A DNA stretch of 64,000 bases from the NCBI GenBank assembly GCA_944390105.1, contig CALXOV010000060.1:40454-104453 (forward strand). The letters are read 5' to 3'. A program made the translations under genes and the position numbers. Under the pieces are notes generated by a model. It was not told the DNA's origin and made no database searches. It saw only the letters and a list, made by a program, of their open reading frames with translations. This DNA comes from an uncultured Succinivibrionaceae bacterium. GTDB lineage: Bacteria; Pseudomonadota; Gammaproteobacteria; Enterobacterales; Succinivibrionaceae. Positions within the stretch are counted from its first letter, which is position 1. Each line of letters starts with the position of its first letter. Shown one piece after another: positions 18,784 through 27,355 of the stretch.

Positions 18784-19695
18784 ATGCACTCACCGCTATT
18801 ATCGCGGCAATTGGAGAGTTTTTTAGCCTGTGCCCGGCATGGCAGCTTTGCACAAGCTGCGGCGGCGCAGTATATTTCTGTCAGTGCATTGATTGAGCAG
18901 ATTGAGCGCCTAGAGTTCAAGCTTAAGCTAAAGCTGTTTGTACGCTCGCCACGTGGACTTACGCTGACCCCAGCGGGCCGGCAGCTACAGACGGCAGCAG
19001 TGGAGCTGACCGCGCTTGCCGATAAGACCCTCCGCGAGCTGATGGCAGCCCAGCTACGGGAAAAAACCGTGCACTTTGGTTCCTCGCCGATAGTCAGCGG
19101 TACGCTGGGTTTGGAGCTTTTTAATGCAGTGCACTATCAAATTCCTGAGGTTTTTGCTGCAATTGTGCCGTTTAATAATGTAGAGCGTGAGGCGCGGGAC
19201 ATTTTGACGCATTTGGGCGACAGCATTGACATCGTACCGGGACTGTATGATGAACGATTTTTAGCCGCATGCGGCTGCACGGCACTGCCAGTGCGCATGA
19301 CGCAGTTTGGATTGTCAGTCCCGCAGGATCTGCCGTTGGCGCAACGGCCTTATCTTAGCTTGGCAGACCTTAAAGATTTTAAAATCGCTATACAGCCAAG
19401 CGGTACATTAGAAGTGACCGATAATGTGCGCGCGGCTTTAAGCCAAGTCGGACTTGGCGCTAATATCGTCGAAACAGGATTTATGAGCATCGATGCCTTC
19501 AATCGGGCCTACCACGATAAGACTTTAGTGCTCAACATTCGTGAGTGGGCGGGAGCTCATCCTTTTTTCCGTTTTGTTCCATTAAAACCGGTGTTTACCG
19601 GCACTTTTGGGCTGATTCATGCAGTAAAACCGCGCCCCTGTGTGCAACGCTTTTTGCAGGCAGTTGCCGCCTACCTTAAAAACTCCAAGCTTTAA
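18784..19695 (+). CDS. LysR-family transcriptional regulator
   Basis: 303 residues. The winged helix-turn-helix lies at 5-65 (LESFLACARHGSFAQAAAAQYISVSALIEQIERLE, given in parts; key elements GSFAQAA and LTPAGRQL). The rest is a periplasmic-binding-protein-like effector domain. A strong purine-rich site precedes the ATG. It is followed at 100 bases, on the same strand, by an exported alpha/beta hydrolase gene, which is the natural candidate target. Inducer unknown. Confidence 0.88.
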   Translation: MHSPLLSRQLESFLACARHGSFAQAAAAQYISVSALIEQIERLEFKLKLKLFVRSPRGLTLTPAGRQLQTAAVELTALADKTLRELMAAQLREKTVHFGSSPIVSGTLGLELFNAVHYQIPEVFAAIVPFNNVEREARDILTHLGDSIDIVPGLYDERFLAACGCTALPVRMTQFGLSVPQDLPLAQRPYLSLADLKDFKIAIQPSGTLEVTDNVRAALSQVGLGANIVETGFMSIDAFNRAYHDKTLVLNIREWAGAHPFFRFVPLKPVFTGTFGLIHAVKPRPCVQRFLQAVAAYLKNSKL

Positions 19696-19717
19696 GGTTT
19701 AAGGGTAAAACCTTAAA
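19691..19717. promoter_or_regulatory. Perfect 10-bp inverted repeat between the LysR gene and hydrolase
   Basis: TTTAAGGTTT (19691-19700) and AAACCTTAAA (19708-19717) are perfect inverted arms with a 7-base spacer, overlapping the regulator stop codon and 79 bases before the hydrolase start. No T-run follows, so an operator is more likely than a terminator. Confidence 0.45.
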
Positions 19718-19795
19718 CGTATACCTAATTTTAGGCTTCTATAAGCGCTTTTGTGACCGTATAGTGTAGGCATTTCTTATATGGAGATTTTACAG

Positions 19796-20998
19796 ATGAA
19801 CCATAAATTGCCTACTTTTATTAGCGCGCTGAGCGCGGCTTTAATTAGCCTGCAGGCTGCAGCATATGATCCGGCCTTAGCGGTCAAACCTGCAGCTGAT
19901 GAACCTTTAGTGTTGCGCACTTTAGGCAGCTTTGCCTTCGGCGGCAGCGTAGACTATCGTGAGGACGGTACCACCTTTCATGGCGATCACGGCTATGCTC
20001 AGTACATTATTCCGGCGCATTCCCGGCATCTGCCGATCGTGATGTGGCATGGTATCGGCCAGTCTGGCAAAACCTATGAAACTACCCCCGACGGGCGTGA
20101 GGGGTTTCAGACGCTGCTGCCGCGGGCGGATTGGTCGGTGTATGTCGTCGATCAGCCGCGCCGCGGTCGTGCCGGCTATACCAATGCAGTTAAAGCAGGG
20201 CCCAGCATCCCCACGACGGCCAGCGAAGCTGGCGTGTGGGAGGCTTTTCGCAATGGTCCGTGGACGGCAGGTGAGGATGCAGCGCTTTTTGCCAATTCTG
20301 CCTTCCCTTTAAGCCCAAGTGCGGTAGAGCAGTTTTTCCGCCAGCAGACCCCGGATACCGGTGAAGAGCCGCAGAGCGCGTCCTATCGCTGCTTTATGGG
20401 AGAGACCGGTACAGCTTTATTTGAGTCAATCGGCGATGGCATTTTAGTTACTCACTCCAATTCCGGACAATACGGTTGGGAAATTGCGATGCATTCAGAT
20501 AAAGTCAAAGCTGTTATTGCTTTTGAGCCGGGGGCCTGCGCCTTCCCTGCAGGCAATCCGCCGGAGGATTTCGTCATTGCCAATGAACTGGTGCAGAACC
20601 GTTTAGCTCCGCGCCTGGTGCCGAATGAAAAATGGCAGCGGCTGCTCAATATTCCGATCTTAATTGTCTTTGGCGACAATATTGCTGACACTCCCAATGC
20701 TCAGTCTTTTAATGCCGAGGTGTGGCGGGTGGCGCTGCAGCGGGCCAAGCAGTTTGCCGCCCAAATTAATCAAGCTGGCGGCGACTGTCAGGTCATTGAG
20801 CTGCCCGCGCTTGGCTTGCACGGCAATACACACGCGATGTTTGCCGATAAGAACAATCGTGAAGTGTTAAAGGTAGTGGAGGATTTTCTTGCCTACAAGG
20901 GCCTTGATGGCTATGCAGCGCCGCATGTCGGTCCCATGATGCCGCAGGTGGATGACTATACACTGCCCTTATCACCGATCCGTGCGACGGGGTGGTAA
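19796..20998 (+). CDS. Exported alpha/beta-fold hydrolase
   Basis: 400 residues starting with a signal peptide (MNHKLPTFISALSAALISLQAAA, shown as its charged start, hydrophobic core and AAA cleavage region), probable cleavage before YDP. The nucleophile elbow is THSNSGQ, a variant of GxSxG, and an oxyanion-type WHGIGQ segment lies upstream. Late Asp/His candidates are VFGDN and LGLHGNTH. Substrate unknown; an esterase, lactonase or similar role in the periplasm is likely. ATG 19796 is chosen because GGAG lies nine bases upstream, inside the longer frame that opens at 19781. Probably controlled by the adjacent LysR protein. Confidence 0.78.
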   Translation: MNHKLPTFISALSAALISLQAAAYDPALAVKPAADEPLVLRTLGSFAFGGSVDYREDGTTFHGDHGYAQYIIPAHSRHLPIVMWHGIGQSGKTYETTPDGREGFQTLLPRADWSVYVVDQPRRGRAGYTNAVKAGPSIPTTASEAGVWEAFRNGPWTAGEDAALFANSAFPLSPSAVEQFFRQQTPDTGEEPQSASYRCFMGETGTALFESIGDGILVTHSNSGQYGWEIAMHSDKVKAVIAFEPGACAFPAGNPPEDFVIANELVQNRLAPRLVPNEKWQRLLNIPILIVFGDNIADTPNAQSFNAEVWRVALQRAKQFAAQINQAGGDCQVIELPALGLHGNTHAMFADKNNREVLKVVEDFLAYKGLDGYAAPHVGPMMPQVDDYTLPLSPIRATGW

Positions 20999-21007
20999 AA
21001 CTGTTCA

Positions 21008-21027
21008 GGCCGGGGATATCCCCGGCC
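21008..21027. terminator. Palindrome between convergent hydrolase and psd
   Basis: A perfect 20-base GC-rich palindrome (GGCCGGGGAT and its complement) lies between two converging stop codons (20998 and 21034). It probably ends transcription in both directions, although T-runs are poor. Confidence 0.55.
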
Positions 21028-21033
21028 GGCTAC

Positions 21034-21873
21034 TTAATTGGTCAGAGCGGTGCGCACCAAAACGGACTGTCCGACGGTAAGCTCGGCGCGTGGGGCAGGC
21101 GCACTGCTAGGCCACAGCGTTATTACAGTAGAGCCGTATTTAAACAGTCCGATTTCATCACCTTGCTTAAAGCTGGGCGCATTATCGTTAAAGTAGGTTA
21201 CTTCAATATTGCTGCGTCGCACCACGGTGCCGCCCCAGACGGTGGCAATGCTGCCCACTAATGCCGCACCGACTAAGATGACGGCAAAGTCGCCCACTGA
21301 GCCTTTAAAAAAGCACACTAAGCGCTCGTTTTTGGTGTAGAGATCTTCAACATATGCAATATTGCGCCGTCCTACCGGAAAGAGGCGCCCGGGGATATGC
21401 ACGGTCTTAACTAAGATGCCGTCAGCGGGGATGTGCACGCGATGATAGTTAGCCGGGGACAGGTAGACCGTGGCATACCAGCCGTGGGCAAAAGGTGTGG
21501 CATCGTCCTTCAGACCGCCTAGCAGCGAAAGCAGTGAATAATCAATGCCCTTGGCCTGAATTAAACGGCCAGAGGTCACTGGACCTGCCATGCCTAAGGT
21601 ACCGTCTGCCGGCATGGTTAAAGCACCGCTGCCCAAAGGGCGGGCGCCGTCTTTAAGTTTACGTGTAAAAAACTCATTGAAGGTCGCGTAATGCGTCGGA
21701 TCAGGATCGGCGCATTCCGTTAAGTCAATTTTAAACTGCTTAATAAAGCTTTTGATTAAAAACTGGGTCAGAGCGCCTAATTTGGCGTCAGTGAGCTTAG
21801 CTGACAGCGAGGTTAAGGTGGTAAGCGGGGTCAGGCGCTGCATGGCGCTAAGCAGGATTCCGGCAAAGGTCAT
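21034..21873 (-). CDS. psd: Phosphatidylserine decarboxylase
   Basis: Makes phosphatidylethanolamine from phosphatidylserine at the inner membrane. The 279-residue proenzyme is of bacterial type I length. Self-cleavage at Ser248 in the YGST motif (LGST in most homologues) would give the pyruvoyl alpha chain. Supporting blocks include FNEFFTRKLKDGARP, PADG and the histidine motif YLSPANYHRVHIP. It is the last core gene before the AT-rich island. No strong Shine-Dalgarno is seen before ATG 21873. The Tyr before GST is the only oddity. Confidence 0.94.
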   Translation of the reverse strand: MTFAGILLSAMQRLTPLTTLTSLSAKLTDAKLGALTQFLIKSFIKQFKIDLTECADPDPTHYATFNEFFTRKLKDGARPLGSGALTMPADGTLGMAGPVTSGRLIQAKGIDYSLLSLLGGLKDDATPFAHGWYATVYLSPANYHRVHIPADGILVKTVHIPGRLFPVGRRNIAYVEDLYTKNERLVCFFKGSVGDFAVILVGAALVGSIATVWGGTVVRRSNIEVTYFNDNAPSFKQGDEIGLFKYGSTVITLWPSSAPAPRAELTVGQSVLVRTALTN

Positions 21874-22111
21874 GGTATAACTCGATTATTTACAGGTGGT
21901 AGATCATAGAACTAAGTTAGAAAAACAGGTTAATACTAACATGTTAATGTCAGGTTGATGTAGTTCAGAAGTGAGGATCCGCAGTGAAACATTGTAAATG
22001 ATGCGAGGTGTTGAAAAATAAGTATAAAATTATTTTAATTTATAATGAATCAAGCATAAGGATTGAGCTATACTAAATTGTAGCGATATAGTGTAATTAA
22101 GATAATAAAAT

Positions 22112-23605
22112 ATGCCAGAAAAGATCCTTGAGCCAAGAGTAGACGCGTTAATTAGTTCGTTAAGAAGTGTTGGCTACTCTTTGAATACTGCAGTAGCGGA
22201 TATTATTGATAATTCGATTAGTGCTCATGCCAAGAAGATCTATCTCTATGTTCAGCAGGAAGCAAATAAACTGCCGTTTTTTGTGTGCATTGATGATGGG
22301 GATGGTATGACTGCGGATCAATTGTACGAAGCAATGCGTTTGGGTTCACATTCCCCAGATGACCAGCGCTCAGAAACAGACCTCGGGCGTTTTGGCTTAG
22401 GACTTAAAACAGCATCATTCGCCATGTGTAAAAAATTTACGTTGCTTTCTGCGATTAATGGCAATGTCTGCGCGGCATCATGGGATATTGACGAAGTAAA
22501 GCGACAGCAAGCATGGAAATTGCATATCCCAGAAAAAGAAGAATATATACATTTACCACTCTTTGAAAAAATGCCAGAAACAGGAACTATGCTGGTATGG
22601 CATCAGATAGATAGGCTGGCAAGTCAGCAGACAAGCAATTTTAATAAAGAGCTTATTAAACTTAAAAACCATTTAGAACTTACATTCCATCGTTATTTAG
22701 CGGGAGATGCAACGGTAAAAATTGACATTTACTTAAATGGCCGTTCACTCAAGGCTTTTGATCCTTTTAGAGTCGATAGCTACGCTACACAATCATTGGA
22801 CATTGAAAAAATTCAAATCGGTGAAGGGGAAGAGGACTGTATTACGATAACTCCATATATTTTACCGAGCAGATGGAAGTGTAGTAGTGAAGATGATTAT
22901 AAAAAATACGCCGGAGATGGAGGCTACTTGGCAAATCAAGGTATTTATGTTTATCGCAACAAACGTTTAATTAGTCATGGCTCGTGGTTCAGATTGGCAC
23001 AAATCGATAATGCATATCAGTTAGCTCGGGTAAAGATAGATATTCCGAATTTCGTTGATAATGAATGGCAGGTTGACTTTAAAAAATCAACGGTGAAACT
23101 TCCGGAGAAGGTAAAAAATCGCTTAAAGAAAATTATCGGCGAGATTACAAATAGGGCAGCAATGACTTATCGATCTTGTGGCAGTATGGTAAGTAGTAAT
23201 AATCATACAAATAAAGAAGATAATAAAAATTTTTGGAAATTATATATATCGGATAAAGAAAAATTTTTTAGGATTAATAGGGAAAATTACTTAATTCGGC
23301 TAATAGGTAATAATTTATCAGAACAAGACAGTCTAATCTTTGAACACTTACTTAGACTCATTGAGGAGGATTTAAAACAAAATCAATCGCTACTGTTAAG
23401 TAATTTATCCAATAATAATTTATCAGATATAGAGAATGAAGAATCTAAGTCACGAGAGGAACTAATAGAAGAAGGGGTAGCACTGTATCAAGATATGCTC
23501 GAGATTATAAATAGTGCGCAGGCTACGCTCGATTATATAATGGAACTAGAGTGCTTCGCCTCAGTAAAAGATGATTTGTACGCTAGAATAAAGGATAGGC
23601 ACTAA
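22112..23605 (+). CDS. GHKL (MutL/MORC-like) ATPase of a defence operon
   Basis: 497 residues. The N-terminal 180 carry the Bergerat ATP-binding fold: N-box ADIIDNSISA (29-38), G1 box DDGDGM (61-66) and G2 box LGRFGLGLKTAS (91-102). The general-base position that is Glu in MutL (E-x-x-x-N) is Asp30. The middle part, with a QVDFKKSTVKLP segment, resembles the S5-like second domain of MutL/MORC proteins, and the C-terminal third is helical and charged. ATP-driven dimer closure around DNA is inferred from the family. First gene of a four-gene run; its TAA shares a base with the next ATG. No good ribosome-binding site precedes ATG 22112. Such ATPases with Z1 and AIPR partners are known from comparative studies of restriction-like operons. 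Confidence 0.85.
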   Translation: MPEKILEPRVDALISSLRSVGYSLNTAVADIIDNSISAHAKKIYLYVQQEANKLPFFVCIDDGDGMTADQLYEAMRLGSHSPDDQRSETDLGRFGLGLKTASFAMCKKFTLLSAINGNVCAASWDIDEVKRQQAWKLHIPEKEEYIHLPLFEKMPETGTMLVWHQIDRLASQQTSNFNKELIKLKNHLELTFHRYLAGDATVKIDIYLNGRSLKAFDPFRVDSYATQSLDIEKIQIGEGEEDCITITPYILPSRWKCSSEDDYKKYAGDGGYLANQGIYVYRNKRLISHGSWFRLAQIDNAYQLARVKIDIPNFVDNEWQVDFKKSTVKLPEKVKNRLKKIIGEITNRAAMTYRSCGSMVSSNNHTNKEDNKNFWKLYISDKEKFFRINRENYLIRLIGNNLSEQDSLIFEHLLRLIEEDLKQNQSLLLSNLSNNNLSDIENEESKSREELIEEGVALYQDMLEIINSAQATLDYIMELECFASVKDDLYARIKDRH

Positions 23606-26355
23606 TGAATAAAGTGGTTGAAATTACAGTAAAAACAATAAAGACTATAATTCAAGAAAGTGAGGAAAATCCTTCACTTGAAAAAATACAAAAAATAATA
23701 TTAGACGCTATTAGTATAATATCAAAAAATTTAAAACATCATTTTAGTGACGAAGAAATTAGAGTGATAAATAATTTAATTCTTGCAGAAGTACTAATCA
23801 CTCAAACTATTTCCGATGATGATAACTATATTACAGATAATGAAGTTGGTAATGATGGATGGCTTGTTAATAATTTACAAATTTACGATAAGGAATGGCA
23901 GTATTGGAAATATTACAAAGAACAGCTATGTGCCAAATTAAAATATGATGAAATTCAAAAAATAGATAGGGCATCCACGTGGATCTTGGATTTAGCAGGT
24001 AACCCGCAACGTGATGGATGCTGGCATCGCAAAGGTATGATGATAGGAGAGGTACAATCCGGTAAAACTGCCAACTATATCGCTGTAATAAGCAAGGCGG
24101 TTGATGTGGGGTACCGTTTATTTATTATTTTAGCTGGGGTTACTGATTCATTGCGTCAACAGACGCAGGATCGCATTTACAGAGATTTACGGAGTAATAC
24201 ACAAGAACCTATTTGCTTAACTAGAAATGCTGATTTCAGTAGAAATATTGTACGAGCAGTACAACTAAATTTACCTGACCGTAATGAGAAGCCTTTGGTT
24301 TTAGTAATAAAGAAAAACAAATCAGTCATTGATAATTTAACACAATGGATAATTGACAATAATAAAATAAATAATAAATTTAAAGATAAACCTTTAATGC
24401 TGATTGATGATGAGGCCGATAATGCTTCTGTCAATACAAATAAAAAAAATGAAAAAGACGCTACCGCTATTAATAAAGGAATTCGCAAACTACTTGGATT
24501 ATTTAACAAGAGTACGTATATAGGATGTACGGCTACACCATTTGCGAATATTTTTATAGATTTTGACCGTGACCCTGAAAAAGATAGGGATCTATTTCCG
24601 CGGAATTATATTTATTACATAAAGCCACCTGAAGATTATATCGGTTCCACAAAAATTTTTCTTACAAATGAGGATAAGAACTTATTCGTAATTGAAGATT
24701 GTATTGATGATCAATCTCAGCAAAATAAAGAGTCGGAGAATTACTATTTTCCAATAAAGCATAAGCAGCAGTATAGAGTAAAACAACTCCCAGAATCGTT
24801 TAAAGATGCTATATGCCTATTTATATTGGTTTGTGCGATAAAAAATATAAAGAAAGTTTCTATGAAGCATAACTCAATGCTGGTAAATGTTTCGCGCTTT
24901 AATAATGTGCAAGAACAGATTAAGAATCTAATAGAGGAATATCTTACTGAGATTTTGAATGATATTGATATTAATGGAGCAATGGAAAATGAGTTAATTA
25001 ATTCCCCATTAGCAAGATTACATAAGCTTTATGATGTATATTATAAAATCGAAGCTGGAATTGCATGGAAAAATATTAAAAATGAGTTAAACATAGTTAG
25101 CGAAAAGGGCATTAATGTAGAGCTAGTCAATCAGAAAAAGCAAAAATATGGAAAAAAATTTCTAGATTATGAAAAGCATAATGATATTGGATATTCGGTC
25201 ATTGCGGTCGGAGGTTTGGCGTTATCTCGTGGTCTTACATTAGAAGGATTAAGCATTAGTTATGTGTTGCGTAATACTTTAATGTACGATGCACTATTAC
25301 AGATGGGACGCTGGTTTGGTTATCGTGCGGATTATGAAAAGTACTGCCGGATTTTTCTCTCTAGTAAAGCAATTAACTGGTATAAATATGTTGCTTCTGC
25401 TACAAATGAATTGTATGAAGAATTTAAACTTATGCACGAACAACGATTAACTCCGCTAGAATTTGTTTTAAAAATAAAAAAGGATCCTAATGATTTACTA
25501 ATTACTGCGTCGAGCAAAATGCGAAGTAGTACAGACGTTAAACTGCAAAGTAATTTATGGGGGAAAATAGTTCAATCATATGATATCTATGTTGAGGGTG
25601 AACATAAAAATAATAATGTAGGTGCGGTTAGTAACTTAATTAGAGATCTGCTTAAAGATGACCGAGTCATGGTTCGTAAAAATCAAAGTTATTTATGGCG
25701 TAATGTTCCCGTATCGTTTATTAATAACTTTATTAGTCAGTATTGCGCTACACCTCATGCTTTAACAACGCAGACTTTTGCTCTGAAAAAATTTTTAACT
25801 ATACTTGAGCAAAAGTATAAATATAAAGATGCCAACATCGCCCTGATCTCTAAGCAAAATAGATCGCATGAGTCTAGCAGTATGATTAATGTTGCAGAAA
25901 ATATCAATGTCAATAGTGTGCAACGTAGTTTTCAGTATGCCAGGGAGGAGTCTGTTCAGATACTAAACCGTCAGTTAATAAGCGGTACTAACATGACAAA
26001 GGATGGTCAATATAACGGCGATATTCTAATTGATTTTACAGAAGATGATTATAATGAGTTACAAAAAAAGATCAATATAAAAACTAATAACCCTGAATTT
26101 ATGATTTATAATGCTGTAAGTGAATGTCGCAAGCATCCGTTACTATTAATCTATTTTGTAGATCTTAAGAGAAAGGCCGATAATGTTAAGACTACGCAGC
26201 AAATCTTATACAATTCTGCCCCAGCTTATGCCTTATGTTTTCCAAAAGGTACAGGTAAATACTCAAGCGCAGATGATGATGTAACTTATTCTATCAATGC
26301 CCGAATGTACGATTCTTTCATAGATGAGGAAGATTCTGAAAATGGCGATGACTAA
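23605..26355 (+). CDS. Z1-domain superfamily II helicase-like ATPase
   Basis: 916 residues. Walker A is GEVQSGKT (148-155), Walker B with the DEAD-like signature is LIDDEAD (266-272), motif III is CTATPF (308-313) and the arginine-finger motif VI is QMGRWFGYR near 566-574. The segment GGLALSRGLTLEGL just before it is characteristic of the Z1 family. The enzyme probably translocates on or remodels DNA, powered by ATP. It is coupled to the upstream ATPase gene (TAATG) and overlaps the nuclease gene downstream. The C-terminal 250 residues have no motif I recognise. AT-rich coding composition agrees with horizontal transfer. Confidence 0.87.
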   Translation: MNKVVEITVKTIKTIIQESEENPSLEKIQKIILDAISIISKNLKHHFSDEEIRVINNLILAEVLITQTISDDDNYITDNEVGNDGWLVNNLQIYDKEWQYWKYYKEQLCAKLKYDEIQKIDRASTWILDLAGNPQRDGCWHRKGMMIGEVQSGKTANYIAVISKAVDVGYRLFIILAGVTDSLRQQTQDRIYRDLRSNTQEPICLTRNADFSRNIVRAVQLNLPDRNEKPLVLVIKKNKSVIDNLTQWIIDNNKINNKFKDKPLMLIDDEADNASVNTNKKNEKDATAINKGIRKLLGLFNKSTYIGCTATPFANIFIDFDRDPEKDRDLFPRNYIYYIKPPEDYIGSTKIFLTNEDKNLFVIEDCIDDQSQQNKESENYYFPIKHKQQYRVKQLPESFKDAICLFILVCAIKNIKKVSMKHNSMLVNVSRFNNVQEQIKNLIEEYLTEILNDIDINGAMENELINSPLARLHKLYDVYYKIEAGIAWKNIKNELNIVSEKGINVELVNQKKQKYGKKFLDYEKHNDIGYSVIAVGGLALSRGLTLEGLSISYVLRNTLMYDALLQMGRWFGYRADYEKYCRIFLSSKAINWYKYVASATNELYEEFKLMHEQRLTPLEFVLKIKKDPNDLLITASSKMRSSTDVKLQSNLWGKIVQSYDIYVEGEHKNNNVGAVSNLIRDLLKDDRVMVRKNQSYLWRNVPVSFINNFISQYCATPHALTTQTFALKKFLTILEQKYKYKDANIALISKQNRSHESSSMINVAENINVNSVQRSFQYAREESVQILNRQLISGTNMTKDGQYNGDILIDFTEDDYNELQKKINIKTNNPEFMIYNAVSECRKHPLLLIYFVDLKRKADNVKTTQQILYNSAPAYALCFPKGTGKYSSADDDVTYSINARMYDSFIDEEDSENGDD

Positions 26356-27349
26356 TGATAGTATGGAGCCTTTTCCATGGGCTGATATGACACGTCCCGA
26401 TCCTGGAACACTATGTACTAAGCGTGCCATAATTAAGTCAAATTCACCTCACGAAATTTATTATGCTATTGATGATAAAGAAAATTATTTACTAATTTAT
26501 ATACTACCTTCCGATTGTCGAGAGTCTTTTAATGATCACTTGCTGTATATTAATATTTCACGTAAGAAGGTTGGGGGCAAATCCTCGGTTATAGTGCATC
26601 TGCTGGATAAAGAAGAGGCTTCTCTATTCTATTGGCTATGCCTAGATCTGATAAATCATATGGATCGCGCGGTATTTGCTCAGGGACCGCGAGCATTCAA
26701 AAACAGATTGAATTTTCTGAAACGCTTTTTAAAACCTCGATCAGAGGCATTATCTGCAATAGAGCAACAGGGCTTATTCGGAGAGCTTATGATTCTGCGT
26801 AACGTTGTGCTTGAGCATTATCGGCCTTATACCGCTGTCAATATGTGGTATGGAGAAGAAGGTCTTCCGCAGGACTTTATACATTCTAAAATCTTACTAG
26901 AAGTGAAGTCTATTTTGGTGCCGCGCAAAAAGTTAATCACTATATCATCGCCAGAGCAACTTGATGGTGGGGAACGCTATCTGTACTTAGTCGTGGTTTA
27001 CATGGAGCCATCTGATCCCGATATTCTTGGTAGCTATAGTCTCTTTACTTTAATTAAAGATATACAAGCTATTTTGATGCAGGATGACAATGCGCTAGAT
27101 TTATTTAATACTAAATTAAGTAGTAAGATTCCTTCTTCAATTCTGGATACAAACTTACTAAAAAAATATTATGACAATGATTACTACAAATTATATGCAA
27201 TTGAGTATTATGATGTTAATGACAATTTCCCCAAAATTGTTCGAAATAACCTGCCAGAACAAGTTATGAATTTGAGTTATGTAATTAACCTCGAGAAATG
27301 CACAGATTTTATTATTGATGAGGAAGCAATGTTTAAAAATATTGGGTAA
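26342..27349 (+). CDS. PD-(D/E)XK nuclease-like protein (DUF4420 type)
   Basis: 335 residues from ATG 26342. The candidate catalytic core is a conserved Glu in QGLFGELMILR, then Asp in QDFIHSK and the ExK of LLEVKS (around residues 178-190), followed by the ISSPEQL strand, which matches the arrangement Asp...Glu-X-Lys of restriction-endonuclease folds. A WADMTRPDPG block opens the protein. The frame begins at 26324, but GAGGA at 26326-26330 suits ATG 26342, giving a 14-base overlap with the Z1 gene. It is the probable DNA-cutting component of the operon; activity has not been shown from sequence. Confidence 0.8.
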   Translation: MAMTNDSMEPFPWADMTRPDPGTLCTKRAIIKSNSPHEIYYAIDDKENYLLIYILPSDCRESFNDHLLYINISRKKVGGKSSVIVHLLDKEEASLFYWLCLDLINHMDRAVFAQGPRAFKNRLNFLKRFLKPRSEALSAIEQQGLFGELMILRNVVLEHYRPYTAVNMWYGEEGLPQDFIHSKILLEVKSILVPRKKLITISSPEQLDGGERYLYLVVVYMEPSDPDILGSYSLFTLIKDIQAILMQDDNALDLFNTKLSSKIPSSILDTNLLKKYYDNDYYKLYAIEYYDVNDNFPKIVRNNLPEQVMNLSYVINLEKCTDFIIDEEAMFKNIG

Positions 27350-27355
27350 GAGATT

